A stretch of 25,850 nucleotides of DNA from an uncultured Oscillospiraceae bacterium (GCA_934553255.1 CAKTEZ010000020.1:1-25850); one strand, 5' to 3'. Shown: positions 15,159-23,769, counted from the first letter of the stretch. The notes: generated by a model not told the origin, from the letters alone. Made by a program: numbers and translations.

Positions 15159-18100
15159 GTGAACGAGGAGAAAAAGAACCGCGGCGCGCGGACGGTCGGC
15201 ATGGTCATGCTCCTTACGCTGCTCGGCAAGGCACTGGGGCTTCTGCGTGATATGCTCATGGGCCGCGCGTTCGGCACGGGCATGGCGGCGAATGCCTTTT
15301 TGACGGCGAGCCGCATTCCCCGCAACTTCTTTGACGCCATTTTTGCCGCCGCCATTTCAGCGAGCTTCATTCCCGTGTTCAACGAATACCTGGAGAAGAA
15401 GGGGCGGGACGAGGCGTTCCGCCTTGCGAGCGCGTTCATCACCGTCACGGCGCTTGCGACCGCGGCGATGAGCGCCGTGGGTATGGCGTTCTCCGGCGAG
15501 CTGACCGCCCTGCTTGCGGACGGCTTCGATGGGGAGACGGCGGCGCTGTGCGCCTTTTTGCTCCGGCTGCTGTTCCCGACGGTGCTTTTCACCGGCGTGG
15601 CGTTCTCGCTCGTCGGCATTCTGCAGTCGCTCGGTGAGTTCAACATTCCGGCGCTGCTCTCCACCGTGTCGAACGGTGTGATCCTTTTCTACTATGTCTT
15701 TTTCTGCGAGCGCTTCGGCGTGACGGGGCTTGCCGCCGCGTTCCTTCTCGGCTGGGCGGCGCAGGTGTGCATCCAGCTTCCCGCGCTGCACCGCGCGGGC
15801 TTCCGCTACCGTCCCGCTCTGCGGCACGAGGGACTGCGGAAGGTCTTTACGCTCATGCTCCCCGTGATGGCAAGCACATGGGTCCAGCCGCTGAACCTGA
15901 CGGTCGCCACGAAGTATGCCTCGCACCTCAACGGCGGCAGCGCCGCGAGCGCGCTGGAGTATGCCAACACGCTCTACACCATTGTTGCGGGTGTGTTCGT
16001 GCTGTCCATCGCAAATGTTATTTTCCCGGAAATGAGCCGTCTGAGCGCTCGGCGCGAGGACGCGGCGCTCGACGAGCAGCTGCGCGGCACGCTCTCGACG
16101 ATGCTCTTTTTCCTTGTGCCGATGAGCGCGGGGCTTGCGGTGATGGCGAAGCCCATCGTGCGGCTTTTGTACGAATGGGGCGCGTGGACGGAGGAGTCCA
16201 CCGCGCTGACGGCGGGGGCGCTGTCACTCGCCGCGCTCGGTATGCTCGGCTATGGCCTGCAGATGATCCTCTCGCGCGCGTACTACGCCGCGCAGCAGGG
16301 AAAGATGCCGCTGCTGTCCGGCATTGCTTCGGTGGCGGCGAACCTTGCGCTGTGCGCGCTGCTCGCGCCGCGCATGGGGGTGCGCGGACTGGCCCTCGCG
16401 GGGGCGGTGAGCGCGCTCGTACCCGCGCTGGTGCTGCTTGCGGCGCTGCTGCGGAGCGGACACGCGGTGATGGACCGCGCGTCGCTTACGGACTTTGGGA
16501 AAATGCTGGCCTGCGCCGCTGCGATGGCGGGCGGTGTGCTGACCGTCCGGCGGCTTACCGCCGGCCTCGGCGGAGACGGCGTTGCGGGCCGCGTGCTTGC
16601 GGCTGCCTTGCCGACGGCTGCGGGCGCGGTGATTTACTTTGCTCTGGCGCTGCTGCTCGGCGCGGGCGTGATGCGTCCGCTGCAGGAAAAGCTGCGGGAA
16701 AAGGCAGGAGGAAACATGATCGAAAACAGCTTGCTCCTCAGCGGCCTCCGCGCCCTCTGCGCGCGTGTGCGTAAGGCGTGGTACGGCGGCTTTCCTTACC
16801 GTGCGTGGCTTTGGCTCGCCGTGCGCTGCGCGCGGCTGCTGGACGGGAGCCTCATTGTCGGCTTCTTCCGCGCGGATTGGGACGAAAAGCTCCACCTGAC
16901 GCCGCGGCTGCTGCCGCGTGTGCAGGCGTATTTCGGCGGGAACGCCGCCTTTGCCGTCAAGTGCCGCCAGAGCGTGGTGCTGGGCCTGCTGGACGAGCGG
17001 CTGTGCTTCGCGGTACTGTGCCTTGCGGCGTTCGCACTCTCCTTTGCGCCGACGCTCGTTTCGCTGCTGCTGACGCTCGCGGCGTTCGCGCTCTATGCGC
17101 TCAATGTACTCCTCGGCCGCATACGCGCCGAGCGCATCGGTCTTGTCGGCGTCCTCGGCGCACTCTTTGCGCTGTGCTACGCGCTCTCCACCGTGTTTGG
17201 GAAGGCATTCCCCGATTCAATGGAGGAGATGCTGATGTTCCTCGGCCTGATGATGGCCGTTCCGGTCGCCGCGCGTGTGCTGCGCGGTGAGAGGCGGCGC
17301 GACATCTTCCTCACGGTGCTGCTCTTCTCCGGCGTGCTGGCCTCTCTCTACGGCATCTACCAGTACATTGTCGGCGTTCCCATCGACCCCGCGTGGGTGG
17401 ACAGCAAAAGCTTTGAGACGCTTACCACCCGCGCCTACTCGACCTTCGGCAATCCGAATGTCATGGGCGAATACCTCATCGTGGTCTGCTCGCTGAGCGT
17501 GGGAATGTTCTGGAAGGAGCGCCGCCGCTTCCTCAAATTCTGCTACTTCTGCGCGACGGGCGTGCTGGGCCTCGGCCTGCTCGCCACCGGCTCGCGCGGG
17601 TCAATGCTGGGGCTTGCCGTCAGCGCGGCGGTGTTCGCGCTTTTTGCCGAGCATCGGCTGCTGCCGTTCGGCATCGCGGCGGCCGCCGCCATGCCGTTCG
17701 TGCTGCCCGCGTCCGTTCAGGCGCGCTTCCTCGGCGCGCTCATGGGGACGGACTCCTCGACGAAATACCGCATGTCTATTTACGGCGCGTGCTTCAACAT
17801 GATCCGCGACTACTGGCTCACGGGCATCGGCGTGGGCGCGTTCGCGCTGGTCTATCCACGCTATGTCTACGCCGCGTCGAACTCCTACCATTCGCATAAC
17901 CTCTTTTTGCAGGTCCTGCTGGAGCTGGGTGTCGTGGGCTTTACGGTGTTTCTGCTGCTGCTCTTTACCTGGGCGCAGCGGCTCTACCGCGCCATCGCGC
18001 GGGATAAGACGCGCGGCCGCTTCCTCACCGGCGTGGTCCTCAGCGGCATGACGGGACTGCTCGTGCAGGGTATGACCGACCACCTGTGGTTCAACTACCG

Positions 18101-18170
18101 CATCGTGCTGCTGTTCTGGCTCGTCATTGGGCTGGGACTTGCCTGCGCGAGAGGGGAGGAGCGGACATGA
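15159..18170 (+). CDS. murJ: MurJ lipid II flippase fused to O-antigen ligase/polymerase-like protein
   Basis: One uninterrupted frame of 1003 residues from the GTG at 15159 (AAAGGAGG upstream). Residues 1-518 are a multi-span MurJ/MviN-type flippase; FGTGMAANAFLTASRIPR and then NFFDAIFAAAISASFIPVF match the family's opening. It would move undecaprenyl-linked precursors across the membrane. Residues 519-1003 are a second multi-span protein with Wzy_C/O-antigen-ligase features: TFGNPNVMGEYL, LLATGSRGSMLGL, and TGIGVGAFALVYPRY followed by HSHNLFLQ (His911 and His913). It would join or polymerise lipid-linked glycans. The residue-519 methionine (16716) has AGGAGG four bases upstream, so the second half may also be made alone. 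The end overlaps the next gene by ATGA. Each half is confident; whether the cell makes the full fusion is uncertain. Confidence 0.85.
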   Translation: MNEEKKNRGARTVGMVMLLTLLGKALGLLRDMLMGRAFGTGMAANAFLTASRIPRNFFDAIFAAAISASFIPVFNEYLEKKGRDEAFRLASAFITVTALATAAMSAVGMAFSGELTALLADGFDGETAALCAFLLRLLFPTVLFTGVAFSLVGILQSLGEFNIPALLSTVSNGVILFYYVFFCERFGVTGLAAAFLLGWAAQVCIQLPALHRAGFRYRPALRHEGLRKVFTLMLPVMASTWVQPLNLTVATKYASHLNGGSAASALEYANTLYTIVAGVFVLSIANVIFPEMSRLSARREDAALDEQLRGTLSTMLFFLVPMSAGLAVMAKPIVRLLYEWGAWTEESTALTAGALSLAALGMLGYGLQMILSRAYYAAQQGKMPLLSGIASVAANLALCALLAPRMGVRGLALAGAVSALVPALVLLAALLRSGHAVMDRASLTDFGKMLACAAAMAGGVLTVRRLTAGLGGDGVAGRVLAAALPTAAGAVIYFALALLLGAGVMRPLQEKLREKAGGNMIENSLLLSGLRALCARVRKAWYGGFPYRAWLWLAVRCARLLDGSLIVGFFRADWDEKLHLTPRLLPRVQAYFGGNAAFAVKCRQSVVLGLLDERLCFAVLCLAAFALSFAPTLVSLLLTLAAFALYALNVLLGRIRAERIGLVGVLGALFALCYALSTVFGKAFPDSMEEMLMFLGLMMAVPVAARVLRGERRRDIFLTVLLFSGVLASLYGIYQYIVGVPIDPAWVDSKSFETLTTRAYSTFGNPNVMGEYLIVVCSLSVGMFWKERRRFLKFCYFCATGVLGLGLLATGSRGSMLGLAVSAAVFALFAEHRLLPFGIAAAAAMPFVLPASVQARFLGALMGTDSSTKYRMSIYGACFNMIRDYWLTGIGVGAFALVYPRYVYAASNSYHSHNLFLQVLLELGVVGFTVFLLLLFTWAQRLYRAIARDKTRGRFLTGVVLSGMTGLLVQGMTDHLWFNYRIVLLFWLVIGLGLACARGEERT
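16706..16718 (+). promoter_or_regulatory. Internal ribosome binding site and start within the MurJ-ligase frame
   Basis: AGGAGG (16706-16711), four bases and ATG (16716) lie in frame exactly at the boundary between the two domains. Initiation here would give a 484-residue ligase-like protein beginning MIENSLLLSG. This is as strong a site as those of neighbouring genes. Confidence 0.6.
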
Positions 18171-19270
18171 AAAGAGTGATCTGTGTCCTCACGGACAATA
18201 ATGTTGGCGGCGCGGGCCGCTGGCTTTTGAACCTGCTGCGCTGCCTGGACCGTTCGCGCTACGAGGCGAAGGTCCTCCTGCCGGAGGAGAGCGCGCTGCG
18301 CGCGCGTGTGGAGGAGCTTGGCTTTGAAACGCTCTGCGTAGACGGCATGCGCGACGCCTCGTGGGACAGGGCGTCCCTCGCGGGCATGACGGCGCTTTTC
18401 CGCGCGGAGCGGCCGGACATTGTCCACATCGGCGCGAGCCTGACGGCGCGCCTTGCCGCGCGGCGCGCGCGTGTGCCGGCCATTGTGGTGACGAAGCATT
18501 GCGCGGCGGAGCCGTGCGGTGCGCTGGGGCGCTGTAAGCGCCGTCTGGTGGACACGCTGGCAGCGGACAAGGTCGTGGCCGTTTCGCGAGCGGTTGGCGA
18601 GCAGCTTGCCGCCGCGGGTACGCCGCGGGAGAAGCTGTGCGTGATCTGCAACGGCATCATGCCCGTCCCGCCGTATGACGGCGGCGCGCGCGAAGCGCTG
18701 CGCGAGAGCCTTGGGCTGGACCGCGGCCGCCTTTGGGTGGGCGTGGCCGCGCGGCTCGAAACGGTCAAAGGCGTGGACCTCTTTCTCGATGCGGCGCGCC
18801 GCGTGCTGGAGAGACGGGACGATGTGCGCTTTGCGGTGTTCGGCGTCGGCTCACAGGAGGCGGCGCTGCGCGCCATGGTCTCCGACCTTGGGGATAAGGT
18901 GCGCTTTCTCGGCTTCTGCGACGAGATCGAGCAGGCGTTAGGACTGTTGGACGTCGTGGTCGTACCGTCCCGCAGCGAGGCGTTCTGCCTGAGCGCGGCG
19001 GAGGCGCTGTCGATGGGAACGCCCGTTGTCGCCTTTGATGTGGACGGCGTGAGCGAGGTCGTGCGCGACGGTGTGACCGGACGGCTCGCCCCCGCAGGGG
19101 ATACGGCGGCGCTGGCGGCGCGGATCGAGGCGCTGCTTGACGACCCTGCGCTGCGGCTGCGGCTCGGCGAACAGGGGAGAGAGCTGGTCCTGCGGGAATT
19201 TACCGCCGAAACGATGACACGGAAAACCGAGGCGCTGTACGACGAGCTGGCGGCGCGGAAAGGAAGATGA
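18167..19270 (+). CDS. Family 4 glycosyltransferase
   Basis: 367-residue retaining glycosyltransferase of the GT-B fold. The N-terminal half begins VICVLTDNNVGGAGRWLLNL, the acceptor-side glycine-rich loop. The C-terminal nucleotide-sugar half has VGVAARLETVKGVDLFLDA and the E-x7-E motif in SEAFCLSAAEALSMGTPVV. The ATG at 18167 overlaps the stop of the ligase half (ATGA), with GAGGGGAGGAG upstream; the longer frame from 18086 is inside the previous gene. Donor and acceptor sugars are unknown. Its place beside MurJ and CsaB points to cell-wall polymer synthesis. Confidence 0.9.
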   Translation: MKRVICVLTDNNVGGAGRWLLNLLRCLDRSRYEAKVLLPEESALRARVEELGFETLCVDGMRDASWDRASLAGMTALFRAERPDIVHIGASLTARLAARRARVPAIVVTKHCAAEPCGALGRCKRRLVDTLAADKVVAVSRAVGEQLAAAGTPREKLCVICNGIMPVPPYDGGAREALRESLGLDRGRLWVGVAARLETVKGVDLFLDAARRVLERRDDVRFAVFGVGSQEAALRAMVSDLGDKVRFLGFCDEIEQALGLLDVVVVPSRSEAFCLSAAEALSMGTPVVAFDVDGVSEVVRDGVTGRLAPAGDTAALAARIEALLDDPALRLRLGEQGRELVLREFTAETMTRKTEALYDELAARKGR

Positions 19271-19272
19271 GC

Positions 19273-20133
19273 ATGAAAAAGAAATTCAATGTGGTGGATG
19301 CCGTTCTTGTTTTGCTTCTGGTGGCGGCGGTGGCCGTGTGCCTGCTGTTTCTGCGCCAGCGCGGTACCATCGCCTCGCAGACCGAGACCTCGCCCATGCG
19401 CTTTACGCTGGAGCTGCGCGAGGTCCAGCCGGAGACGATGGCGCTTTTTGAGACCGGACAGAGCATTTACCGCTCGACCGACGGCGTTTACCTCGGCGTG
19501 CTGGCGGATTACTATTCCGAGCCGTACACCAAGACGGAATACTCTCAACTGCTGGAAAAATATGTGACCTACGAGTGCGAGGACCTTTACCGCGTCTACC
19601 TCATCATCGAGGGACAGGGCTATGAGACGGCGACCGATGTGGTCATCAGCGATGTGGCCGTGAAGATCGGCGACGAGGTGTTCGTCAAATCCAAGGGCTA
19701 CGCGGGCGCGGGCTTCATCACCGGCATCGACACGATGGGCGCTCCCGCCGTGGAGAACACAGCGGTCGGCCTCGGCGACACGGTCGTGACCTATTCCATC
19801 CGCATCAGCGGCGTGCGCGATTTCACGGCGGACGCCTTCTCCGTCGGCGACCGCGTGTACGATAAGTCCACCGGCGCGCTGCTCGGCGTGGTGAAGGACA
19901 TCGAGATCATTCCCGACTTCGCCTATGAGATGGGCGCGGACGGCAAGGGCGTGACCGTGGAGAAGGACGGGCGCTGGCGCGTGTTCCTCACGCTGGAGGC
20001 GCGCTGCACCGAAACGGACAACAGCTACTTCCTTGACGGCAAGAACGAGCTGAAGGTCGGAGCGGAGCTGGTCATGGCGACCAAATATGTCAAGTGCGAG
20101 ATGCGCTACCACGAACTCTTACTTGTGGCATAG
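19273..20133 (+). CDS. DUF4330-family membrane-anchored protein
   Basis: 286 residues. A basic N-terminus (MKKKFNVVD) is followed by one membrane segment (about 8-27), and the rest is outside. Two similar units, near residues 125-143 (KIGDEVFVKSKGYAGAGFI) and 190-210 (SVGDRVYDKSTGALLGVV), resemble DUF4330 barrel-like repeats. Function is unknown; the family often sits in glycan operons of Clostridia. Two starts are possible: ATG 19267 overlaps the upstream stop, while ATG 19273 has AGGA at 8 bases and was preferred. Followed by the CsaB fusion after 15 bases. Confidence 0.75.
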   Translation: MKKKFNVVDAVLVLLLVAAVAVCLLFLRQRGTIASQTETSPMRFTLELREVQPETMALFETGQSIYRSTDGVYLGVLADYYSEPYTKTEYSQLLEKYVTYECEDLYRVYLIIEGQGYETATDVVISDVAVKIGDEVFVKSKGYAGAGFITGIDTMGAPAVENTAVGLGDTVVTYSIRISGVRDFTADAFSVGDRVYDKSTGALLGVVKDIEIIPDFAYEMGADGKGVTVEKDGRWRVFLTLEARCTETDNSYFLDGKNELKVGAELVMATKYVKCEMRYHELLLVA

Positions 20134-20148
20134 GAAACGGAGGACGGC

Positions 20149-22362
20149 ATGGGCAGAAAAGTGATGATGGTGCTTATGGGACTGGAGATCGGCGGGGCGG
20201 AAACGCATGTCGTCGAGCTTTCCAAGGAGCTGCACCGTCAGGGCTATGAGGTCGTCGTCGTGTCGAACGGCGGCGTGTATGAGCGCGAGCTGACCGACGC
20301 GGGCATCCGCTGCTACCATGCGCCGCTGCACAAGCGCAGCGCGGGCCGGATGCTCCGCTCGCTGCGGCTCCTGCACGGCATTATCCGCAAGGAAAAGCCG
20401 GACGTGGTACACGCGCACGCGCGCATTCCGGCGTTCCTGTGCGGAATCCTGCACCGTCAGATGGGCTTCCCGTTCGTCACCTCGGCACATTGGGTATTTT
20501 ATGTTAACCGCTCGCTGCGCCGCCTGACCGATTGGGGCGAGCGCACCGTTGCGGTGAGCGACGACATCCGCGAATACCTCAAGGAAAACTACGGCGTACC
20601 GGACGAGCATATTTTCGTCACCATCAACGGCATCGACACGGAGAAGTTCTCGCCCGCCGTTTCCGGCGAACGAGTGCTGCGCGAGTTCGGCTTTTCGCCG
20701 GACCGTCCCACGATCTCCTATGTCAGCCGCATGGACGAGAGCCGCGCGCTCGCCGCGCGCCAGCTCGTCGAGATCGCGCCGCGCCTGCGCGAGAGGCTTC
20801 CGGATATTCAGATCCTGATCGCGGGCGGCGGCGATATGTACGACGAGATCAGCGCCAAGGCGCAGGCGGTCAACGACGCAGCGGGCGAGCGCTTCGTCGT
20901 GATGACCGGCGCGCGTACGGACATCAACGAGATCGTCGCCGCGGGCGATGTGTTCGTGGGTGTGTCCCGCGCCGCGCTGGAGGCGATGGCCGCGGCAAAG
21001 CCCGTGGTCGTGGCGGGCAACGAGGGCTACATCGGCCTTTTCGACGAGAGCAAGCTTGCGCTCGCACAGGAGAGCAATTTCTGCTGCCGCGGCTGTCCGG
21101 AGCCGACGGGTGAGCGGCTGTATGAGGACCTTGTCCATGCCCTGTGCGGAATGGACGGCGCGCAGCGCGCCGCCCTCGGCCGGTATGGGCGCGAGGTCAT
21201 CGGGCAGTATTACTCCGTCGCGCGCATGGCGCGCGACTGCGAGCGGGCCTATGACGAGGTCCTTGCCGCGCATACGCGCGTGCTGGTCTCCGGCTACTAC
21301 GGCTTTCGCAATCTCGGCGACGACGCCATCCTGCTCGCCCTGCGCGACCGTGTGCATCAGACGCTGCCCGGCGCAAGTCTCGCGGCCCTTTCCAAGCGGC
21401 CGGAGGAGACGCGCGGGAGGTGCGGTGTGGAGGCGGCGGACCGCTTTTCGCCGTTCGCCGTGCTGCGCGAGCTCAAGCGCTGCTCCGTGTTCGTCAGCGG
21501 CGGCGGGAGCCTGCTGCAGGACAGCACCTCCACGCGCTCGCTGCTTTATTACACCGCGCTCATCCGCATGGCGAAGCGCCGCGGCAAGCGCGTGATGTTC
21601 TACGCCAACGGCATCGGCCCTGTCCGCGCGGAGAAGAACCGCGCGCGGGTGCGCGAGGCCGCGGAGCTGGCGGACCTCATCACCCTCCGCGACGAGGAGT
21701 CGCTGCGCGAGCTGCGCGGGATGGGCGTGCAGAACCCAAATATTTATGTTACCGCCGACCCCGTGTACGCCATGGAGCGGGGCGACCGCGCGGAGGGTGC
21801 GCGGCGGCTCGCCGCGCTCGGCCTGCCGGAGGATCGTCCCATCGTCGGCGTGTCCGTCCGCTTCGCCAAGGGGATGGACACCGACCTGGAGGCCTTTGCC
21901 CGCTTCTGCGACGCGGCGGCGGCGCGCGCGAGCATCGTCTTTCTCGTCATGCAGCAGGGTAGCGACGACGCGGCCTGCGCCGCTGTGCGGGAGAGGATGC
22001 GGGAGCCGTCGTGGGTCGTCTCCGCGCCCTACGATCCCGCGGGCATGATGGGTATGCTCGCCTGCATGGACGCGGTGGTGTCCACGCGCCTGCATTCCAT
22101 CATTTTTGCCGCGCGTGAGCGCGTGCCGGTGCTGGGCGTGGTGTACGATCCCAAGGTCAGCGCCTGCCTTGCGGCGCTGGAAATGCCGTCCGCGGGGACG
22201 CTGGACGCTTTTGACGCCGATGCCGCTCTGACGGGGCTGACGGAGCTGCTCGATCATCGCGCGAACTACGCCGCGCGCCTTGACCGCACCGCCGGAGCGC
22301 TGGAGGAAAAGGCAATGGAAAACGACCGGTGGCTGCTGGAACTGCTGAAAGGCGGCGTGTGA
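20149..22362 (+). CDS. csaB: Bifunctional GT4 glycosyltransferase-CsaB polysaccharide pyruvyl transferase
   Basis: 737 residues with two enzyme domains. Residues 1 to about 370 form a GT4 glycosyltransferase (VLMGLEIGGAETHVVELS, then PDVVHAHARIP, VAVSDDIREYL, INGIDTEKFSP). From about 375 a CsaB domain begins with VLVSGYYGFRNLGDDAILLAL and includes VSGGGSLLQD, MFYANGIGPV and, near the end, VVSTRLHSIIFAA with the conserved Arg-Leu-His. CsaB adds ketal pyruvate from phosphoenolpyruvate to a cell-wall polysaccharide, which anchors S-layer-homology proteins. GGAGG precedes the ATG. In the GT4 half the usual E-x7-E region reads RAALEAMAAAKPVVV and lacks the first Glu, so its transfer activity is less certain. 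The next gene overlaps by one base. Confidence 0.88.
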   Translation: MGRKVMMVLMGLEIGGAETHVVELSKELHRQGYEVVVVSNGGVYERELTDAGIRCYHAPLHKRSAGRMLRSLRLLHGIIRKEKPDVVHAHARIPAFLCGILHRQMGFPFVTSAHWVFYVNRSLRRLTDWGERTVAVSDDIREYLKENYGVPDEHIFVTINGIDTEKFSPAVSGERVLREFGFSPDRPTISYVSRMDESRALAARQLVEIAPRLRERLPDIQILIAGGGDMYDEISAKAQAVNDAAGERFVVMTGARTDINEIVAAGDVFVGVSRAALEAMAAAKPVVVAGNEGYIGLFDESKLALAQESNFCCRGCPEPTGERLYEDLVHALCGMDGAQRAALGRYGREVIGQYYSVARMARDCERAYDEVLAAHTRVLVSGYYGFRNLGDDAILLALRDRVHQTLPGASLAALSKRPEETRGRCGVEAADRFSPFAVLRELKRCSVFVSGGGSLLQDSTSTRSLLYYTALIRMAKRRGKRVMFYANGIGPVRAEKNRARVREAAELADLITLRDEESLRELRGMGVQNPNIYVTADPVYAMERGDRAEGARRLAALGLPEDRPIVGVSVRFAKGMDTDLEAFARFCDAAAARASIVFLVMQQGSDDAACAAVRERMREPSWVVSAPYDPAGMMGMLACMDAVVSTRLHSIIFAARERVPVLGVVYDPKVSACLAALEMPSAGTLDAFDADAALTGLTELLDHRANYAARLDRTAGALEEKAMENDRWLLELLKGGV

Positions 22363-23108
22363 TGAAGATGAAGACGAAGAAGGCCGCGGCGCGGATCGGA
22401 ATATTGGTGTTCTGCCTGCTCCCACCGGGGGGCGAATATCTTCTGCTCGATCTGGACGGCGACGAGGTGAGCGAGCTTTTGCTGCGCTGGGACGGTCCGC
22501 AGGGCTACGCGGTCTATCATTATGCGGACGGGCAGGTGCATATCTGGCAGCTGGACCTGTTTGAAATGTACCTTTATGATGTTCCTCTGCGGGACGGCGC
22601 GATGGTACGCTGCAACGAATGGTGCGGGAACGAGTGCTACACGCTCTTCCGTTACCGGAGTGACGGGAGCGAGGAGCGTCTCGGCTCCCTCGCGGGGATC
22701 CACTGGCGCAACAGCGATGACGATCCGGAGCCTCCGTATTATTTGATCGATGACGAGACCGTGGACGAGGAGATGTTCCGCGCTGCGGTGCAGGAGCAGA
22801 TCACGGACCGGCGATTCGACGATGCGGATTGGTCGCCCATTCCGGCGGATTCTGAGGAAAAGCTCCGGCAGGCGTTTTCCGCATGGGAACGCGCCAACGG
22901 CTATTGGGAGAAAAAAACGGGGAAGCGCGGCTGCGCTTCCCCGTTTTGCTCTTCCTTTTTATTTCTGCCGGGCGCGGAAGGTGAGATAGCCTTCGAGCAT
23001 CAGGCTCGCGGCGACCGCGTCCACGGTCTTTTTGCGCTGCTTGGCGTTCTTGCCGCCTGCCATGAGGATATTATGCGCGTCCACGGTCGTGCGCCGCTCG
23101 TCCCATAA
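22362..23108 (+). pseudogene. Decayed-looking hypothetical gene lacking a stop before its terminator
   Basis: The ATG at 22362 overlaps the csaB stop (TGATG) and has AAAGG upstream. The frame runs 248 codons. Residues about 19-183 look like a real domain: EYLLLDLDGDEVSELLLRW is a calcium-loop/VCBS-like opening, followed by AVYHYADGQVHIWQLDLFEM and an acidic C-terminal part. The N-terminus (MKMKTKKAAARIGILVFCLL) is a very short, poor signal region running straight into that domain, as if sequence were lost. From residue about 185 the frame passes through a perfect terminator hairpin and then continues antisense to ruvX to a stop at 23106. The other two frames also lack a stop before the hairpin ends. 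Either a remnant or a gene with a non-standard end. Confidence 0.5.
22914..22947. terminator. Bidirectional terminator, inside the upstream open frame
   Basis: AAAACGGGGAAGCGC (22914-22928) pairs perfectly with GCGCTTCCCCGTTTT (22933-22947) around loop GGCT. There are A7 on the left and T-rich sequence on the right, so it can end both the envelope operon and minus-strand ruvX, whose stop is at 22959. Confidence 0.9.
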
Positions 23109-23378
23109 AGTGACGCTCAACCCCGTCATTTGACGCAGAAGCTCGGCGAAGCCCTCGGCCTTTTCGGCGCGCGGCCCGCGCGTGCCGTCCATGTTGAGCG
23201 GGTGGCCGAGAACCAACTCGGTCACGCCGTGCGCGGCGATGAGCTTTTGGACCTCCGCCGCGACCGCCTCGGGCCGGTAAGCGGTGATGACGGTGGTGTA
23301 GCCTGCGAGCGTTAAAAGCGCGTCGGAAATGGCGATGCCGGTGTGCGCGTCGCCGTAGTCGATGGCCATGATCTTCAT
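22959..23378 (-). CDS. ruvX: Putative pre-16S rRNA nuclease / Holliday junction resolvase RuvX (YqgF)
   Basis: 139-residue RNase H-fold nuclease implicated in 16S rRNA 5' maturation, also called a Holliday junction resolvase. Conserved pieces: MAIDYGDAHTGIAIS with Asp7, LGHPLNMDGTRGPRA, DERRTTVDAHNIL and the C-terminal VDAVAASLMLEGYL. Length is normal. GAGAGGG sits about 7 bases before the ATG at 23378; the ATG at 23411 lies inside the promoter -10 region and is rejected. The last 150 bases overlap the antisense open frame described above. It has its own promoter, divergent from rpmG. Confidence 0.92.
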   Translation of the reverse strand: MKIMAIDYGDAHTGIAISDALLTLAGYTTVITAYRPEAVAAEVQKLIAAHGVTELVLGHPLNMDGTRGPRAEKAEGFAELLRQMTGLSVTLWDERRTTVDAHNILMAGGKNAKQRKKTVDAVAASLMLEGYLTFRARQK

Positions 23379-23409
23379 GCAAAACCCTCTCAAATCTCGG
23401 AATGACATC

Positions 23410-23437
23410 ATTATATCGAAATTTTCTTATTTTTCAA
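23410..23437 (-). promoter_or_regulatory. Sigma-A-type promoter of ruvX
   Basis: On the minus strand TTGAAA (23432-23437) is followed after 16 bases by a perfect TATAAT (23410-23415). A start near 23403 leaves a leader of about 25 bases. Confidence 0.7.
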
Positions 23438-23448
23438 GCATTTTGTGC

Positions 23449-23477
23449 TTGACGGCGGACTTGCCTTGTGCTACTAT
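23449..23477 (+). promoter_or_regulatory. Sigma-A-type promoter of the rpmG-secE-nusG run
   Basis: TTGACG (23449-23454) is followed after 17 bases by TACTAT (23472-23477). It is divergent from the ruvX promoter with only 11 bases between the -35 elements. A start near 23484 gives a leader of about 135 bases. Confidence 0.7.
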
Positions 23478-23483
23478 TTTACT

Positions 23484-23619
23484 TACCTGTGAAAGAGGGC
23501 TTTCTTTTTGTGCGCTTTTTCGCTTTTCAGGCCACAGAGAAATTCCCTCTAAATTCAAGAGCAGGGAGGCAATCGGCAGCCTCGCGTGCCGAGGACTGTC
23601 ATAATAAGGAGGTGCCGTT
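23484..23619 (+). other. Structured 5' leader of rpmG, no known family recognised
   Basis: The leader holds a weak hairpin GAAAG-AGGG-CTTTC with a T-run (from 23491). Next come two competing pairings for the CCCTCT segment at 23545-23550: with AGAGGG at 23494-23499, or its TCCCT (23544-23548) with AGGGA at 23563-23567. A CCTCG/CGAGG hairpin (23580-23594) lies just before AAGGAGG. Pairings were found by eye only. Confidence 0.3.
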
Positions 23620-23769
23620 ATGCGCGTGAAGGTCACTCTGAGATGTAACGAGTGCAAGCAGAGAAACTACAATACCATCAAGAACAAGAAGAATACCCCC
23701 GACAAGCTCGAGATGAACAAGTATTGCCGCTTCTGCAAAAAGCACACCGTTCATACCGAAACCAAGTAA
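23620..23769 (+). CDS. rpmG: 50S ribosomal protein L33
   Basis: 49-residue large-subunit protein. Sequence begins [17 protein letters not shown] and has four zinc-binding cysteines as two CxxC pairs (Cys9, Cys12, Cys36, Cys39), so it is the zinc-containing form. AAGGAGG lies 7 bases before the ATG. Placed directly before secE and nusG, as in many Bacillota. Confidence 0.96.
   Translation: MRVKVTLRCNECKQRNYNTIKNKKNTPDKLEMNKYCRFCKKHTVHTETK

Noticed and set aside
14030..15664. Long minus-strand frame over the flavodoxin gene and murJ
   Set aside because: It crosses the hairpin and promoter between two real plus-strand genes, and its product is low-complexity.
20119..22425. A 768-codon open frame antisense to csaB
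   Set aside because: Composition shadow of the real gene; no recognisable motif and no ribosome binding site.
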